From Saccharothrix sp. S26 (lineage in GTDB: Bacteria; Actinomycetota; Actinomycetes; Mycobacteriales; Pseudonocardiaceae), in NCBI RefSeq assembly GCF_021390395.1, contig NZ_JAJUWT010000028.1, positions 96,282 to 160,281 on the forward strand: a stretch of 64,000 nt of DNA. The letters are read 5' to 3'. A program made the translations under genes and the position numbers. The number at the start of each line of letters is the position of its first letter. The first letter of the stretch is position 1. Under the pieces are notes generated by a model. It was not told where the DNA came from and searched no databases. It saw nothing but the letters and a program-made list of their open reading frames with translations. Shown here piece by piece: positions 51,599 through 60,294 of the stretch.

Positions 51599-52957
51599 AT
51601 GTCCCCTTCGCCCTGGCGCTGTCTCGGCTTGGCCGCAGCCGCGCTCGGTCTGCTCCTCCCGATTTCCATCCCCGCCTTCGCGACACCGACGACCCAGGCC
51701 CCAGCACCACGGGTCGTCGGCCCGCTGCCCGGAACCGTCCCGGGCAACCGGCTGGCCGACCGGATCGAGGACACCTACCCCTTCTTCTCCACGCCGGACG
51801 ACCTCCGCGCCGTCGGCTACGTCGAGGAGGAGTTCCACCTCTCCGGCGCGGCCGACGCCTTCGCCCTCGACGGCACGAAGGTCGCCACCGCCGTCCCCTA
51901 CACGACCCGCGTCATCGTGCGCCGCCCCGCGCACGCCCGGAACTTCACCGGCACCACGCTGGTCGAGTGGCAGAACGTCACCGCGGGCTACGACCTGGAC
52001 GCCCTGTGGAACGCCGACTCCGCCGTCCGCGCGGGCCACGCCTGGGTCGGTGTGTCGGCGCAACGGGTCGGGGTCGACCAGCTCAAGACCTGGAGCCCGG
52101 CCCGGTACGGCGGCCTCGACGTGACCGGCGGCGGGCGGTTCAGCGCCGACGAGCTGTCCTACGACGTGTTCACGCAGGCCGGTCGCGCGGTCGACTCGGG
52201 CGCGGTCATGGGTGGGTTGCGGACCCGGACGTTGCTGGCCATCGGCGCTTCGCAGTCCGCGGCCCGGATGACCGTGCTGTACGACCGCGTCCTGCCGCAG
52301 CAGCGGCCGGTGTTCGACGGTTACGGCTTCATCGTCGGCACGGCCCCGACGCGGGTCGGCGCGGAACCGGTGTTCCAGGTGTTGTCGGAGACCGACGTGC
52401 GGACCGCGCAACGCCCGGTCGACACCGACCGGTTCCGCCGCTGGGAGGTCGCGGGCGCGGCGCACTCCGGCTACGAGGGCCAGGCGTACCGGGCTCCGAT
52501 CTCCGAGCGCGACCTCGGCGGCGCGCCCCAGTACGCCTGCGACCGGCCGCCGTTCAGCCACGTCCCGATGCACCACGTCACCGCCGCCTCCTACGACCAC
52601 CTGCGCCGGTGGGTCGAACGCGGCACGCCGCCGCCGACCGCCCGGCCGTTGGAGTTCGAAGCGGACGGCGTCACGAAGAAGCGCGACGCGCTGGGGCTCG
52701 CCGTGGGCGGCATCCGGTTGTCCCAGGTGGCCGCGCCACGGGCGCTCAACACCGGCGACAACTCCGGTGAGACGTTCTGCCGGCTGTTCGGCACGCACGT
52801 GCCGTTCGACGCGGCGACGCTGGCGCGGCTCTACCCCGAGCGCGGCGACTACGTGCACCAGGTCGTCACCACTGACCTGGCCAACGTGCACGCCGGCTAC
52901 CTGCTGCCCGCCGACGCGCGGCAGAACCTGGCGGACGCGATCGGAGCGGGCCGATGA
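51599..52957 (+). CDS. Secreted alpha/beta-hydrolase-domain protein
   Basis: A 452-residue exported protein. The signal peptide is MSPSPWRCLGLAAAALGLLLPISIPAFA. The probable nucleophile elbow is IGASQSAARM (about residue 216), with His candidates in AGAAHSGYEG and HVPMHHVTAA. It fits the large 'alpha/beta hydrolase domain' family (PF20091-type), often near lipases. Start ATG 51599 with GGGAG upstream is preferred over GTG 51587. It overlaps the downstream lipase gene by 4 nt. Confidence 0.78.
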   Translation: MSPSPWRCLGLAAAALGLLLPISIPAFATPTTQAPAPRVVGPLPGTVPGNRLADRIEDTYPFFSTPDDLRAVGYVEEEFHLSGAADAFALDGTKVATAVPYTTRVIVRRPAHARNFTGTTLVEWQNVTAGYDLDALWNADSAVRAGHAWVGVSAQRVGVDQLKTWSPARYGGLDVTGGGRFSADELSYDVFTQAGRAVDSGAVMGGLRTRTLLAIGASQSAARMTVLYDRVLPQQRPVFDGYGFIVGTAPTRVGAEPVFQVLSETDVRTAQRPVDTDRFRRWEVAGAAHSGYEGQAYRAPISERDLGGAPQYACDRPPFSHVPMHHVTAASYDHLRRWVERGTPPPTARPLEFEADGVTKKRDALGLAVGGIRLSQVAAPRALNTGDNSGETFCRLFGTHVPFDAATLARLYPERGDYVHQVVTTDLANVHAGYLLPADARQNLADAIGAGR

Positions 52958-54276
52958 GGATCATCATGGCAGCCTTGACCGTCGCCCTCGCCTCCGCGGT
53001 CACGGCCGCACCGACCCACGCCAACGCCGAGTCGCTCACCCCGATCGTCTTCGTGCACGGCCAGCAGGGTTCGGCCCAGCAGTGGCAGTCCAACGCCAAG
53101 CGGTTCTCCGGCAACGGCTACCCCGACGCGCTGTTGCACGCCTTCGAGTACGACACGAGCGTCCCGACCAACGACCACGCCATCGCGGGCCTCGAAGCGT
53201 TCATCGCCGGCGTCAAGGCCAGAACCGGATCGTCCAAGGTGGACGTGATCGCGCACTCGCGCGGCACGACCGTCCTGCACACCTACCTTTCCGTGCCCGA
53301 ACGGGCCGCGTCGGTGCGCAGGTACGTCAACGTCGACGGGCGGTCCAGTGCCGCGTTGCCCGGCGGTGTGCCGACGCTCGCGTTGTGGGGCAGTTTGCAG
53401 CCCAACGGTTCCATCGGTGGTGCGACGAACGTCTACCTGACCACGCTGGGCCACACCGAGACGACCACGTCGGCCGACGGTTTCGCCCACATGTACCGGT
53501 TCCTGCGCGGCAGGCCGGCGTTGACCACCCGGGTGGTGCCGGAGGTGCCCGCGCTGGTCCGGATCGCCGGGCGGGCGACGTACTACCCGCAGAACTCGGG
53601 CGTCGAGGGTGTCGTGCAGGTCTGGGAGGTCGACAGCGGCACCGGCGCGCGGGTGGGCGAGCCCCGGCACAGCGTCCGGACCGGTCCGGACGGCGCGTTC
53701 GGCCCGTTGTGGGTCAACGGCCGCGAGCACTACGAGCTGGTGGTGCTGCGCGACGGCCAGATCCCCTACCACTCCTACTTCGAGCCGTTCGAGCGCAGTG
53801 ACCGGTTCGTGCGGTTGCAGGTGTCGCGACCGGGTGGGATCACCGACAACATCGACCGCTGCCCGACGCACAGCGCGCTGACCGTCATCCGCAACCGCGA
53901 GTGGTGGTCCGACCAGCCCGACAGCGACAGGTTGGAGCTGAACGGCGTCAACGTGCTCGAACCGGCCGTGTCGCCGCGGCTGCGCCAGGTCCTCGCCGCG
54001 TTCGCGTTCGACGACAACTGCGATCGGGCGTCCACGCCGGGTGTCGTGCTGCCGCCGTTCACGACGCTGCCGTTCCTGACCGCGGTCGACGCCTACCTGC
54101 CCGCGCGGGCCGATGCCGGCGGCACGATCCGCGTCACGCAGACCGCGCGCGGCGGTGACGGCCGGACCCGCACGATCGCGGTGCCGAACTGGCCGTCGGA
54201 CACCCACGCGGTCACCGTGCAGTTCAAGGACTACCTCGACAGCTCGACGGGAGGTGTGCGGGCAACGGTGCGGTGA
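52954..54276 (+). CDS. Secreted lipase/esterase with beta-rich C-terminal domain
   Basis: A 440-residue secreted alpha/beta hydrolase. The signal peptide is MRIIMAALTVALASAVTAAPTHA. The oxyanion loop is VFVHGQQGSAQQW and the nucleophile elbow IAHSRGTT (about residue 103). The catalytic His is likely in GHTETTT. The C-terminal half (from about 195) carries RIAGRATYYPQNSGVEGVVQVWEV and resembles the lipase C-terminal domains of AFL-like archaeal lipases. ATG 52954 overlaps the upstream stop. The pair is ended by a strong hairpin. Confidence 0.82.
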   Translation: MRIIMAALTVALASAVTAAPTHANAESLTPIVFVHGQQGSAQQWQSNAKRFSGNGYPDALLHAFEYDTSVPTNDHAIAGLEAFIAGVKARTGSSKVDVIAHSRGTTVLHTYLSVPERAASVRRYVNVDGRSSAALPGGVPTLALWGSLQPNGSIGGATNVYLTTLGHTETTTSADGFAHMYRFLRGRPALTTRVVPEVPALVRIAGRATYYPQNSGVEGVVQVWEVDSGTGARVGEPRHSVRTGPDGAFGPLWVNGREHYELVVLRDGQIPYHSYFEPFERSDRFVRLQVSRPGGITDNIDRCPTHSALTVIRNREWWSDQPDSDRLELNGVNVLEPAVSPRLRQVLAAFAFDDNCDRASTPGVVLPPFTTLPFLTAVDAYLPARADAGGTIRVTQTARGGDGRTRTIAVPNWPSDTHAVTVQFKDYLDSSTGGVRATVR

Positions 54277-54292
54277 GGCCGTCGCCGCAACG

Positions 54293-54324
54293 CCGGTCGT
54301 GGAGCCCGACGGCTCCACGACCGG
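54293..54324. terminator. Bidirectional terminator hairpin
   Basis: A perfect 14-bp stem (54293-54306 with 54311-54324) with loop CGAC, between the convergent lipase and amidohydrolase genes. Confidence 0.75.
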
Positions 54325-54325
54325 T

Positions 54326-55600
54326 TCAGCCGGCCTCCAGCGCGGTCAGCGCCGCGTGCGCCATGGCCCGCACGCCGACCGGCAGGGCGCGTTCGTCGGC
54401 GTGGAACGTCGGCTGGTGCAGGTCGCCCTGCGGTCCTTCGCCGGACCAGGTGCCCAACCGGGCGTACGAGCCCGGCACGTGCTCCAGGTACCAGCCGAAG
54501 TCTTCACCGCCGGTGGACTGGGTGGTCGACGTGAGGGCCTGCGGCCCGAGCGCCGCCGTGATCGCCTGCTGCAACAGGGCCGTGCTTGCGGGGTCGTTGT
54601 CGACCACCGGCACGGCCCGCAGGTGCTCCAGGTCGAACCGCACACCGGTCGGGCGCAGCAGCGAGCCGACGATCTCCTGCACCAACGCGGGAAGTTGCCC
54701 GCCCACCACCGGGTCGCCGGTGCGCAGCGTGCCGCGCAGGACGCCTTCGCGGGGCGTGCCGGCGGGTGTTTCCGGCGCGTCCATCAGGCCCCACGCCAGC
54801 ACCGTCCCGGATCGGGGGTCGACGCGGCGGGCCAGCATCGCGGGCAGCCCGGTCGCGACCACGCCCAGCGCGTGCACGACGTCGGAGCTCAGCTCGTTGC
54901 GCCGGCCGGTGCCGCTGGCGCCCACCCGCAGTTCGAGCATGTCGCACGCGGAGGTCACCGGTCCGACCCTGGTGCCGATCCGCCCGACCAGCACTTTCGG
55001 GTCGCAGTGCAGGCCGAAGATCCGTTCCACGCCTTCGACGCCGCCGGCCGCGATCACATCGTGCGCGCCGCCCGGTTCCTCCTCCGCGGGTTGGAACAGC
55101 AGCCGCACGCGGCCGGGCAGCGAGGGCGCGCAGGCCAGCGCCGCCGCCGCGCCGAGCAGGATCGCGGTGTGCACGTCGTGGCCGCACGCGTGCGAGCTGC
55201 CGGGCACGCGGGAGGCCCACGGTTCGCCGGTCGCCTCCGGCACGGGCAAAGCGTCGATGTCCGCGCGGAGGGCGACGCAGCGCGGTCCGCTGCCGATCTC
55301 GCAGATCACGCCGGTCCCGGTCGGCAGCACGCGCGGGTGCAGGCCGAGCGAGCGCAGCACCGCCGCGATCGTGGCCGTGGTGCGGAACTCCGCGCGCCTG
55401 AGCTCGGGGTTCGCGTGCAGCGTGCGCCGCCAGGACACCACCCGGGTCAGGTTCGCGGCGAGCCACTCGTCCAGCCATCGCGGACCTCGGCCCGCGGCGG
55501 GGTCGGGCACCGGCGGCGGGTCTGCGGCCACCGCGTCGAACGGGAGGACGTCCGGGCCGCCGGTGGCCGGCGGCAGCAGGTTGCCCGCAACAGAAGTCAT
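54326..55600 (-). CDS. M20-family amidohydrolase (IAA-amino acid hydrolase-like)
   Basis: A 424-residue metallo-aminoacylase. Metal and catalytic residues are in ALRADIDALPV, HACGHDVHTA, PAEEEPGGA, GLHCDP and GGEDFGWYLEHVPG. Such enzymes deacylate N-acyl amino acids or related amides. The start at 55600 (MTSVAGNLLPP) is chosen because an upstream frame to 55750 is arginine-rich and lacks homology-like features. Two LacI-type operators sit 152-251 nt upstream. Confidence 0.9.
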   Translation of the reverse strand: MTSVAGNLLPPATGGPDVLPFDAVAADPPPVPDPAAGRGPRWLDEWLAANLTRVVSWRRTLHANPELRRAEFRTTATIAAVLRSLGLHPRVLPTGTGVICEIGSGPRCVALRADIDALPVPEATGEPWASRVPGSSHACGHDVHTAILLGAAAALACAPSLPGRVRLLFQPAEEEPGGAHDVIAAGGVEGVERIFGLHCDPKVLVGRIGTRVGPVTSACDMLELRVGASGTGRRNELSSDVVHALGVVATGLPAMLARRVDPRSGTVLAWGLMDAPETPAGTPREGVLRGTLRTGDPVVGGQLPALVQEIVGSLLRPTGVRFDLEHLRAVPVVDNDPASTALLQQAITAALGPQALTSTTQSTGGEDFGWYLEHVPGSYARLGTWSGEGPQGDLHQPTFHADERALPVGVRAMAHAALTALEAG

Positions 55601-55751
55601 GGTGGCTCGCCGTTCGTGCCAGGGCGTCACGCCGCCTCGGGGAGCGACACGCGCTCGTGTCGGGCCCATCTTCGCCCACGGAGCGTGCAAGATCCACTGC
55701 ACGGGGTCGCAATCGCCCGTTCGGGTGCAGCGGCTCCACGACACGCACACC

Positions 55752-55765
55752 TGTTATCGCTAACA
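55752..55765. promoter_or_regulatory. LacI-type operator 1
   Basis: TGTTATCGCTAACA, perfect 5-bp arms TGTTA/TAACA around TCGC. It is the sister of the site at 55838-55851, 86 bp centre to centre. Confidence 0.6.
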
Positions 55766-55837
55766 CCGACCAGCACTCCACACACTTCCCGCGCACCACA
55801 ACCGCGACCATCACTCTTGAGTCGAGCCATCGAGCGC

Positions 55838-55851
55838 TGTTAGCGTTAACA
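55838..55851. promoter_or_regulatory. LacI-type operator 2
   Basis: TGTTAGCGTTAACA, same arms and central CG as operator 1. It lies 58 nt before the mini-ORF start. Confidence 0.6.
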
Positions 55852-55909
55852 GAAGAGACCCGGGTCACCCTCTCGCGCACCCCGCGCGGACGTCCAAGGA
55901 GCGGCGACG

Positions 55910-55939
55910 ATGCCCACTCGACCGCGCTCGTGGCGCTAG
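55910..55939 (+). other. Nine-codon mini-ORF behind a strong ribosome-binding site
   Basis: AAGGAG lies 8 nt before ATG 55910, followed by MPTRPRSWR and TAG. The TAG shares the tetranucleotide CTAG (55936-55939) with the stop codon of the convergent LacI gene. It may be the start region of a lost gene, or a leader peptide with nothing downstream on this strand. The rest of 55601-55909 holds the two operators and no other gene signal. Confidence 0.3.
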
Positions 55940-57006
55940 ACCTGCTCCACCCGGGTCGCACCGGGCCGCACCGGCACGGCGGTGGACTCGCGCAGCACCA
56001 GCCGGCACGGGCTGACGTGCCTGCCGGGCGCGGGTTGGCCGTTGATGGCGGCCAGCAGCAGGTCCGCCGCCGTCCGGCCGAGCCCTTCCAGCTCCATGTC
56101 GATGCTCGTGAGCGGCGGCTGGCAGGCCAGGGCCATGACGTCCCAGTTGTCGAAGCCGACCAGGGCCACGTCGTCGGGTACCCGCCGCCCGGCCGCGCGC
56201 AACGCGTCGGCCACGCCCCGCGCGATCTGGTCGCTGCCGCAGAACACCGCGTCGAACCCCTCGTCCGCGCCGAGCAGGATGCCCGTCGCCTGCCTGCCCC
56301 ACGCCTCGCTCCACTCGCCGAACAGCGGCGGGCCGACCAGGTCCAGCCCGGACTCGGCCAGCCGCCCCACCGCGGCCGACGCGCGCACGGCCGCCGAGTG
56401 GTGGTGCTCGGGTCCGGTGACGTGGGCGATCCGCCGCCGGCCCAGGGCCAGCAGGTGGTCGACGGCCTTGCGCGCGCCGCCCGCCTCGTCGGGCACCACC
56501 GAGCAGTCGTCCGGGTCGGTGGAGCTGATGAACGCGTAGACGACCGGCACGGGCAGGTCGACGCCGATGGGCGCGCGGGCCTGCGTGCGGCGGCCGGTGA
56601 CGATGATGCCGTCGACCCGGCGGCTGAGCAGGGTGCGCAGGTAGTACTGCTCGCGGATCGGGTCGTCGCGCGCGTCGCACAGGAACACCGACATGCGGCC
56701 CGCGCCGAGCGAGTCCTCCGCGCCGGTCATCAGCGGGATGCTGAACCGGCCGATGGTGTCGGTGGTGATCATGCCGACGGTGTAGGTGCGCCCGGAGTTG
56801 AGCGCGAGCGCGGCCGTGTTCGGCTGGAAGCCCAGCTCGTCGGCGGCGGACCGGACCCGCCGCCGGGTCTCCTCGCGCAGCGACCCGCGGCCGTTGAGCG
56901 CCTTGGAGGCGGTGCCGACCGAGACGCCCGCCAACCGGGCGACGTCGCTGATCGTGGCCGGGCGGCCCGGCGACCCGGCGTTTTCCTTCGTTTTCCTCGG
57001 CGGCAT
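55936..57006 (-). CDS. LacI-family regulator of the GH127 locus
   Basis: A 356-residue repressor divergent from the third sugar transporter operon. The helix-turn-helix is at about residues 18-40 (ISDVARLAGVSVGTASKALNGRG). The sensor domain runs from 75 to the end, with RRVDGIIVTGRR, GSDQIARGVADALR and VALVGFDNWDVMA. By position it should bind an arabinose-containing oligosaccharide and repress the operon at 57195. Confidence 0.92.
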   Translation of the reverse strand: MPPRKTKENAGSPGRPATISDVARLAGVSVGTASKALNGRGSLREETRRRVRSAADELGFQPNTAALALNSGRTYTVGMITTDTIGRFSIPLMTGAEDSLGAGRMSVFLCDARDDPIREQYYLRTLLSRRVDGIIVTGRRTQARAPIGVDLPVPVVYAFISSTDPDDCSVVPDEAGGARKAVDHLLALGRRRIAHVTGPEHHHSAAVRASAAVGRLAESGLDLVGPPLFGEWSEAWGRQATGILLGADEGFDAVFCGSDQIARGVADALRAAGRRVPDDVALVGFDNWDVMALACQPPLTSIDMELEGLGRTAADLLLAAINGQPAPGRHVSPCRLVLRESTAVPVRPGATRVEQV

Positions 57007-57083
57007 GGGCGAAGGTTACCCCGTGCTGCCCGAGCTGCTGAGCCTTCTGACGAATTAGCACGTCACAGCCCCGAAACTCAGCC

Positions 57084-57112
57084 TTGACACGGGTCGACCC
57101 CGTCCCTACGTT
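57084..57112 (+). promoter_or_regulatory. Promoter of the GH127 transporter operon
   Basis: TTGACA (57084-57089), 17-bp spacer containing the palindrome GGGTCGACCC, then TACGTT (57107-57112). This is the best consensus -35 I noticed in the window. Confidence 0.6.
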
Positions 57113-57117
57113 CTCAA

Positions 57118-57131
57118 GGCAACCGGTTTCC
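57118..57131. promoter_or_regulatory. LacI-type operator at the +1 region
   Basis: GGCAACCGGTTTCC, a palindrome with one mismatched pair and the same AACCGGTT core as 4554-4567. It starts about 6 nt after the -10, over the likely transcription start. Confidence 0.5.
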
Positions 57132-57194
57132 TAATTTTCCCTCCCACGCCGTCCTGCCCGAGCCGGGCGCGTGGTCGCACGAGGAGAAGCCCAG

Positions 57195-58493
57195 ATGAGT
57201 TCACTTCCACCGCTGCGCGCACGCGGGCGGCTCGCCACCGCGGCGGCGGCGCTGCTGCTCCTCACCGCGTGCCAGAGCGGACCGTCCGCCGCGGACGCGG
57301 GTGACACCACCGCCGTGGACGACGGCACGACGGTCACCATGTGGACGCGGTCGCCCACGGCCACGTTCAGCCAGACCCTGGTCGACGCCTACAACGCGAG
57401 CCACAAGAACAAGGTCGAGCTGACCGTCTTCCCGGCCGACTCCTACCAGCAGAAGGTCGGCACGGCCGCGGGCGCGAAGCAGTTGCCCGACATCCTCGCC
57501 GCGGACGTGGTGTACGCGCCCAACTACGCGGCCAAAGGCGTGTACCTCGACCTCACGGCCCGGGTGGACACCCTGGACTTCAAGGGCAAGCTCGCGCCGG
57601 CGCACATGGAGGCCGCCACGCACCAGGGCAAGGTCTACGGCGTGCCGCACGACATCGACCTGTCCGCGGTGTTCTACAACAAGGTGCTGTTCAGCCGGGC
57701 CGGGCTCGACCCGGAGAACCCGCCGACCACGTTGGAAGGCATCTACGAGGCGGCGAAGAAGATCGACGCCCTGGGTGACGTGGACGGTTACTTCTTCGGC
57801 GGCGCGTGCCCGGGCTGCATGTTGTTCACCACCTGGCCGATGATCTGGGCCGCGGGCGGCACCGTCCTGGACGAGCAGGGCACGGCCGCGACGCTGGACA
57901 GCGCCACGGCCGCCGACGTCTACGGCACGATGCGCCGGATGTCCGCGGAGGGCATCGTGCCCGCGTCGGCGAAGAACGAGTCCGGTCCCACGTGGACCCA
58001 ACTGTTCGCCGAGGGCAAGATCGGCATCCAGCCGATGGGCGCGACCGCGTTGCAGGGCATGGAGGAAGGCCCCGGCCTGCAGATCGGCGTCGCGCCGATC
58101 CCCGGCCCGAAGGGCGGCCGGTCCTCGTTCGTCGGCGGTGACGTGCTGGGCATCAGCGCCAACTCCACCAAGGCCGCGGCGGCGTGGGACTTCATCTCCT
58201 GGACGCTGTCCGAGCAGGCGCAGGTCGAGGTGCTGGCGAAGAACAAGAACATCACCGTGCGCAGCGACCTCGCCGACAACGCCTACGCCAAGCAGGACCA
58301 CCGGCTGCGGGTGTTCAACCTGCTCGCGAGCGAGGGGCAGACGCCGATCTCGGTGAACTTCGGCAAGACGTTCAACGACACCAACGGCCCGTGGACGGCC
58401 GCGGTCACCGACGCGCTGTTCGGCTCGCAGGACGTCGCCGCGACGCTGAAGCAGCACAACGGCACCATCACCGAGTCCCTGGCCGGCAGCTGA
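57195..58493 (+). CDS. Sugar-binding lipoprotein, CUT1 (GH127 locus)
   Basis: A 432-residue binding protein. Signal peptide MSSLPPLRARGRLATAAAALLLLTAC has its lipobox Cys at residue 26. Start ATG 57195 is supported by GAGGAGAAG upstream. The mature sequence shows the usual family-1 lobes (VTMWTRSPTATFSQTLVDAYN, GKVYGVPHDIDLSAVFYNK). It is the first gene of an operon continuing to at least GH127, so beta-arabino-oligosaccharides are the likely cargo. Confidence 0.93.
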   Translation: MSSLPPLRARGRLATAAAALLLLTACQSGPSAADAGDTTAVDDGTTVTMWTRSPTATFSQTLVDAYNASHKNKVELTVFPADSYQQKVGTAAGAKQLPDILAADVVYAPNYAAKGVYLDLTARVDTLDFKGKLAPAHMEAATHQGKVYGVPHDIDLSAVFYNKVLFSRAGLDPENPPTTLEGIYEAAKKIDALGDVDGYFFGGACPGCMLFTTWPMIWAAGGTVLDEQGTAATLDSATAADVYGTMRRMSAEGIVPASAKNESGPTWTQLFAEGKIGIQPMGATALQGMEEGPGLQIGVAPIPGPKGGRSSFVGGDVLGISANSTKAAAAWDFISWTLSEQAQVEVLAKNKNITVRSDLADNAYAKQDHRLRVFNLLASEGQTPISVNFGKTFNDTNGPWTAAVTDALFGSQDVAATLKQHNGTITESLAGS

Positions 58494-58495
58494 CG

Positions 58496-59422
58496 ATGGC
58501 CACCCTCACGCGGGCCCGACCCCGCACCCCGACCCCGGTCGCACCGCCGGACCGTCGCCGCCGCGCGACCATCGCGGGAGCGCGGCGCAGGCTGGGCATC
58601 CTCTACGCCAGTCCCATGGCGTTGCTGGTGGTCGTCCTGTTCGTCATCCCGCTGGTGCTGATGGTGTGGATGTCGTTCAACCACTGGCCGCTGCTGGGCG
58701 CGTCGGCCCCGAACGGGGTGGAGAACTACAGCGCGCTCCAGGACCCGTTGTTCCTGCGGGCGATCGGGTTCACGCTGAAGTACACGGCCGTGACGACCGT
58801 CGTGCTCGGTCTCGTCGCGTTCGGCCTCGCGCTGCTGGTGCAGGAGGCGAGGCCGGGCGTCGGCGCCTACCGGACGGCGTTGTTCCTGCCCAGCGTGGTC
58901 GGGCTCGCGTCGACCAGCCTGCTGTTCTACGGGCTGTTCAACACCGAGGCGTCGCCGTTGAACGGGCTGGTCGACTTCCTCGGGCTCGGCCCGGTCGACT
59001 GGCTCGGCTCCACCGACAACGCGCTGGCGTCCACCGTCGGCATGATCACCTGGCGGTTCGCGGGCTTCTACATGCTGATCCTGATGACCGGGCTGCAGAG
59101 CATCGACCCGGTGCTCTACGAGGCGGCGCGGGCCGACGGCGCGAACCGGTGGCAGATCCTGTGGCGCGTCACGCTGCCGCTGCTGCGGCCGACGCTCGCG
59201 CTGACCATGGTGCTGTCGCTGACCGGGTCGCTGCTGGCGTTCGACCAGTTCTTCATCCTCACCGGCGGCAGGCACGAGACGGCCACCGTGGTGATCAGCG
59301 TCTACCGCGAGGCTTTCCTGTCCCAGGACCTCGGCCGGGCCGCGGCGGTGTCCGTGGCGATCCTCGCCGTCCTCATCGTCGTCAACGGCGCGCAGCTGCG
59401 GCTGCTGCGCCGTGGCCGGTGA
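58496..59422 (+). CDS. CUT1 permease, MalF-type (GH127 locus)
   Basis: A 308-residue permease beginning 2 nt after the binding-protein stop. A basic N-terminus (about 1-40) is followed by ILYASPMALLVVVLFVIPLVLMVWMSF and five more segments. The EAA motif is YEAARADGANRWQILWRVTLPLL. Confidence 0.92.
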   Translation: MATLTRARPRTPTPVAPPDRRRRATIAGARRRLGILYASPMALLVVVLFVIPLVLMVWMSFNHWPLLGASAPNGVENYSALQDPLFLRAIGFTLKYTAVTTVVLGLVAFGLALLVQEARPGVGAYRTALFLPSVVGLASTSLLFYGLFNTEASPLNGLVDFLGLGPVDWLGSTDNALASTVGMITWRFAGFYMLILMTGLQSIDPVLYEAARADGANRWQILWRVTLPLLRPTLALTMVLSLTGSLLAFDQFFILTGGRHETATVVISVYREAFLSQDLGRAAAVSVAILAVLIVVNGAQLRLLRRGR

Positions 59423-59451
59423 CCGTTCCCACCGCAAGGAGGTTGGGCGCC

Positions 59452-60267
59452 ATGTCACGCGCGCGCACCGCCGGTTTCCACGTCACGGGCTCGGCGCTGG
59501 CCGTGCTGTTCCTGCTGCCGATGCTGTGGACGCTGTACTCGTCGGTCAACAGCAGGCGGGCCGCCGACGGGGAGCCGGGCTGGGGCCTGGACAACTACGA
59601 GCGGCTGGCCGACTACGGCAGCGGGCTGGGCACCTACCTGGTCAACACGCTGGTGGTGGCGGTCGTCGCGGTCGCGGTCACCGTGGTCGCGACGACGCTC
59701 GGCGGGTACGCGCTGGCCCGGCTGCGGTTCCCCGGCCACAACCTGCTGTTCATCGTCACGCTGGCGATCCTGATGGTGCCTTACACCACGATCCTGGTCC
59801 CGCTGTACATCCTGCTCGGCTGGATCGGCCTCCAGGACTCGCTGATCGGGCTGGGGCTGGTGCTGGCGATGTTCCAGCTGCCGTTCGGGCTGTTCATGAT
59901 GCGCAGCTCGTTCGAGGCGCTGCCGCGCGAGCTGGAGGAGGCGGCGTTGATCGACGGCTGCACGCCCGGCAGTGCGTTGTGGCGGGTGCTGCTGCGCGGT
60001 GTGCTGCCGGGCGTGGTCACGGTCGGCCTGTTCTCGTTCCTGGCCGCCTGGAACGAGTTCGTCGCGCCGCTGATCTTCCTCACCGACGGCGCGAAGTTCA
60101 CGCTGCCGGTCGCGCTGTTCAACCTGCAGTCCGGCAGCCTCGGGTCGGTCGACTTCGAGGCGCTGCAAGCGGGCGTGGTCACGTCGGCGCTGCCGTGCGT
60201 CGTGGTCTTCCTGCTGCTGCAACGGCATTACGTACGCGGTTTCACCTCGGGCGCCCTCAAGGGCTGA
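59452..60267 (+). CDS. CUT1 permease, MalG-type (GH127 locus)
   Basis: A 271-residue permease. ATG 59452 is preferred because AAGGAGGT, a full-strength Shine-Dalgarno, lies 8 nt before it. An in-frame GTG at 59419 overlaps the previous stop and is an alternative start. The EAA motif is LEEAALIDGCTPGSALWRVLLRGVLPG, and the end YVRGFTSGALKG is typical. Confidence 0.92.
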   Translation: MSRARTAGFHVTGSALAVLFLLPMLWTLYSSVNSRRAADGEPGWGLDNYERLADYGSGLGTYLVNTLVVAVVAVAVTVVATTLGGYALARLRFPGHNLLFIVTLAILMVPYTTILVPLYILLGWIGLQDSLIGLGLVLAMFQLPFGLFMMRSSFEALPRELEEAALIDGCTPGSALWRVLLRGVLPGVVTVGLFSFLAAWNEFVAPLIFLTDGAKFTLPVALFNLQSGSLGSVDFEALQAGVVTSALPCVVVFLLLQRHYVRGFTSGALKG

Positions 60268-60294
60268 CCTGTCACGGGCTCGGAAGGAACACCC

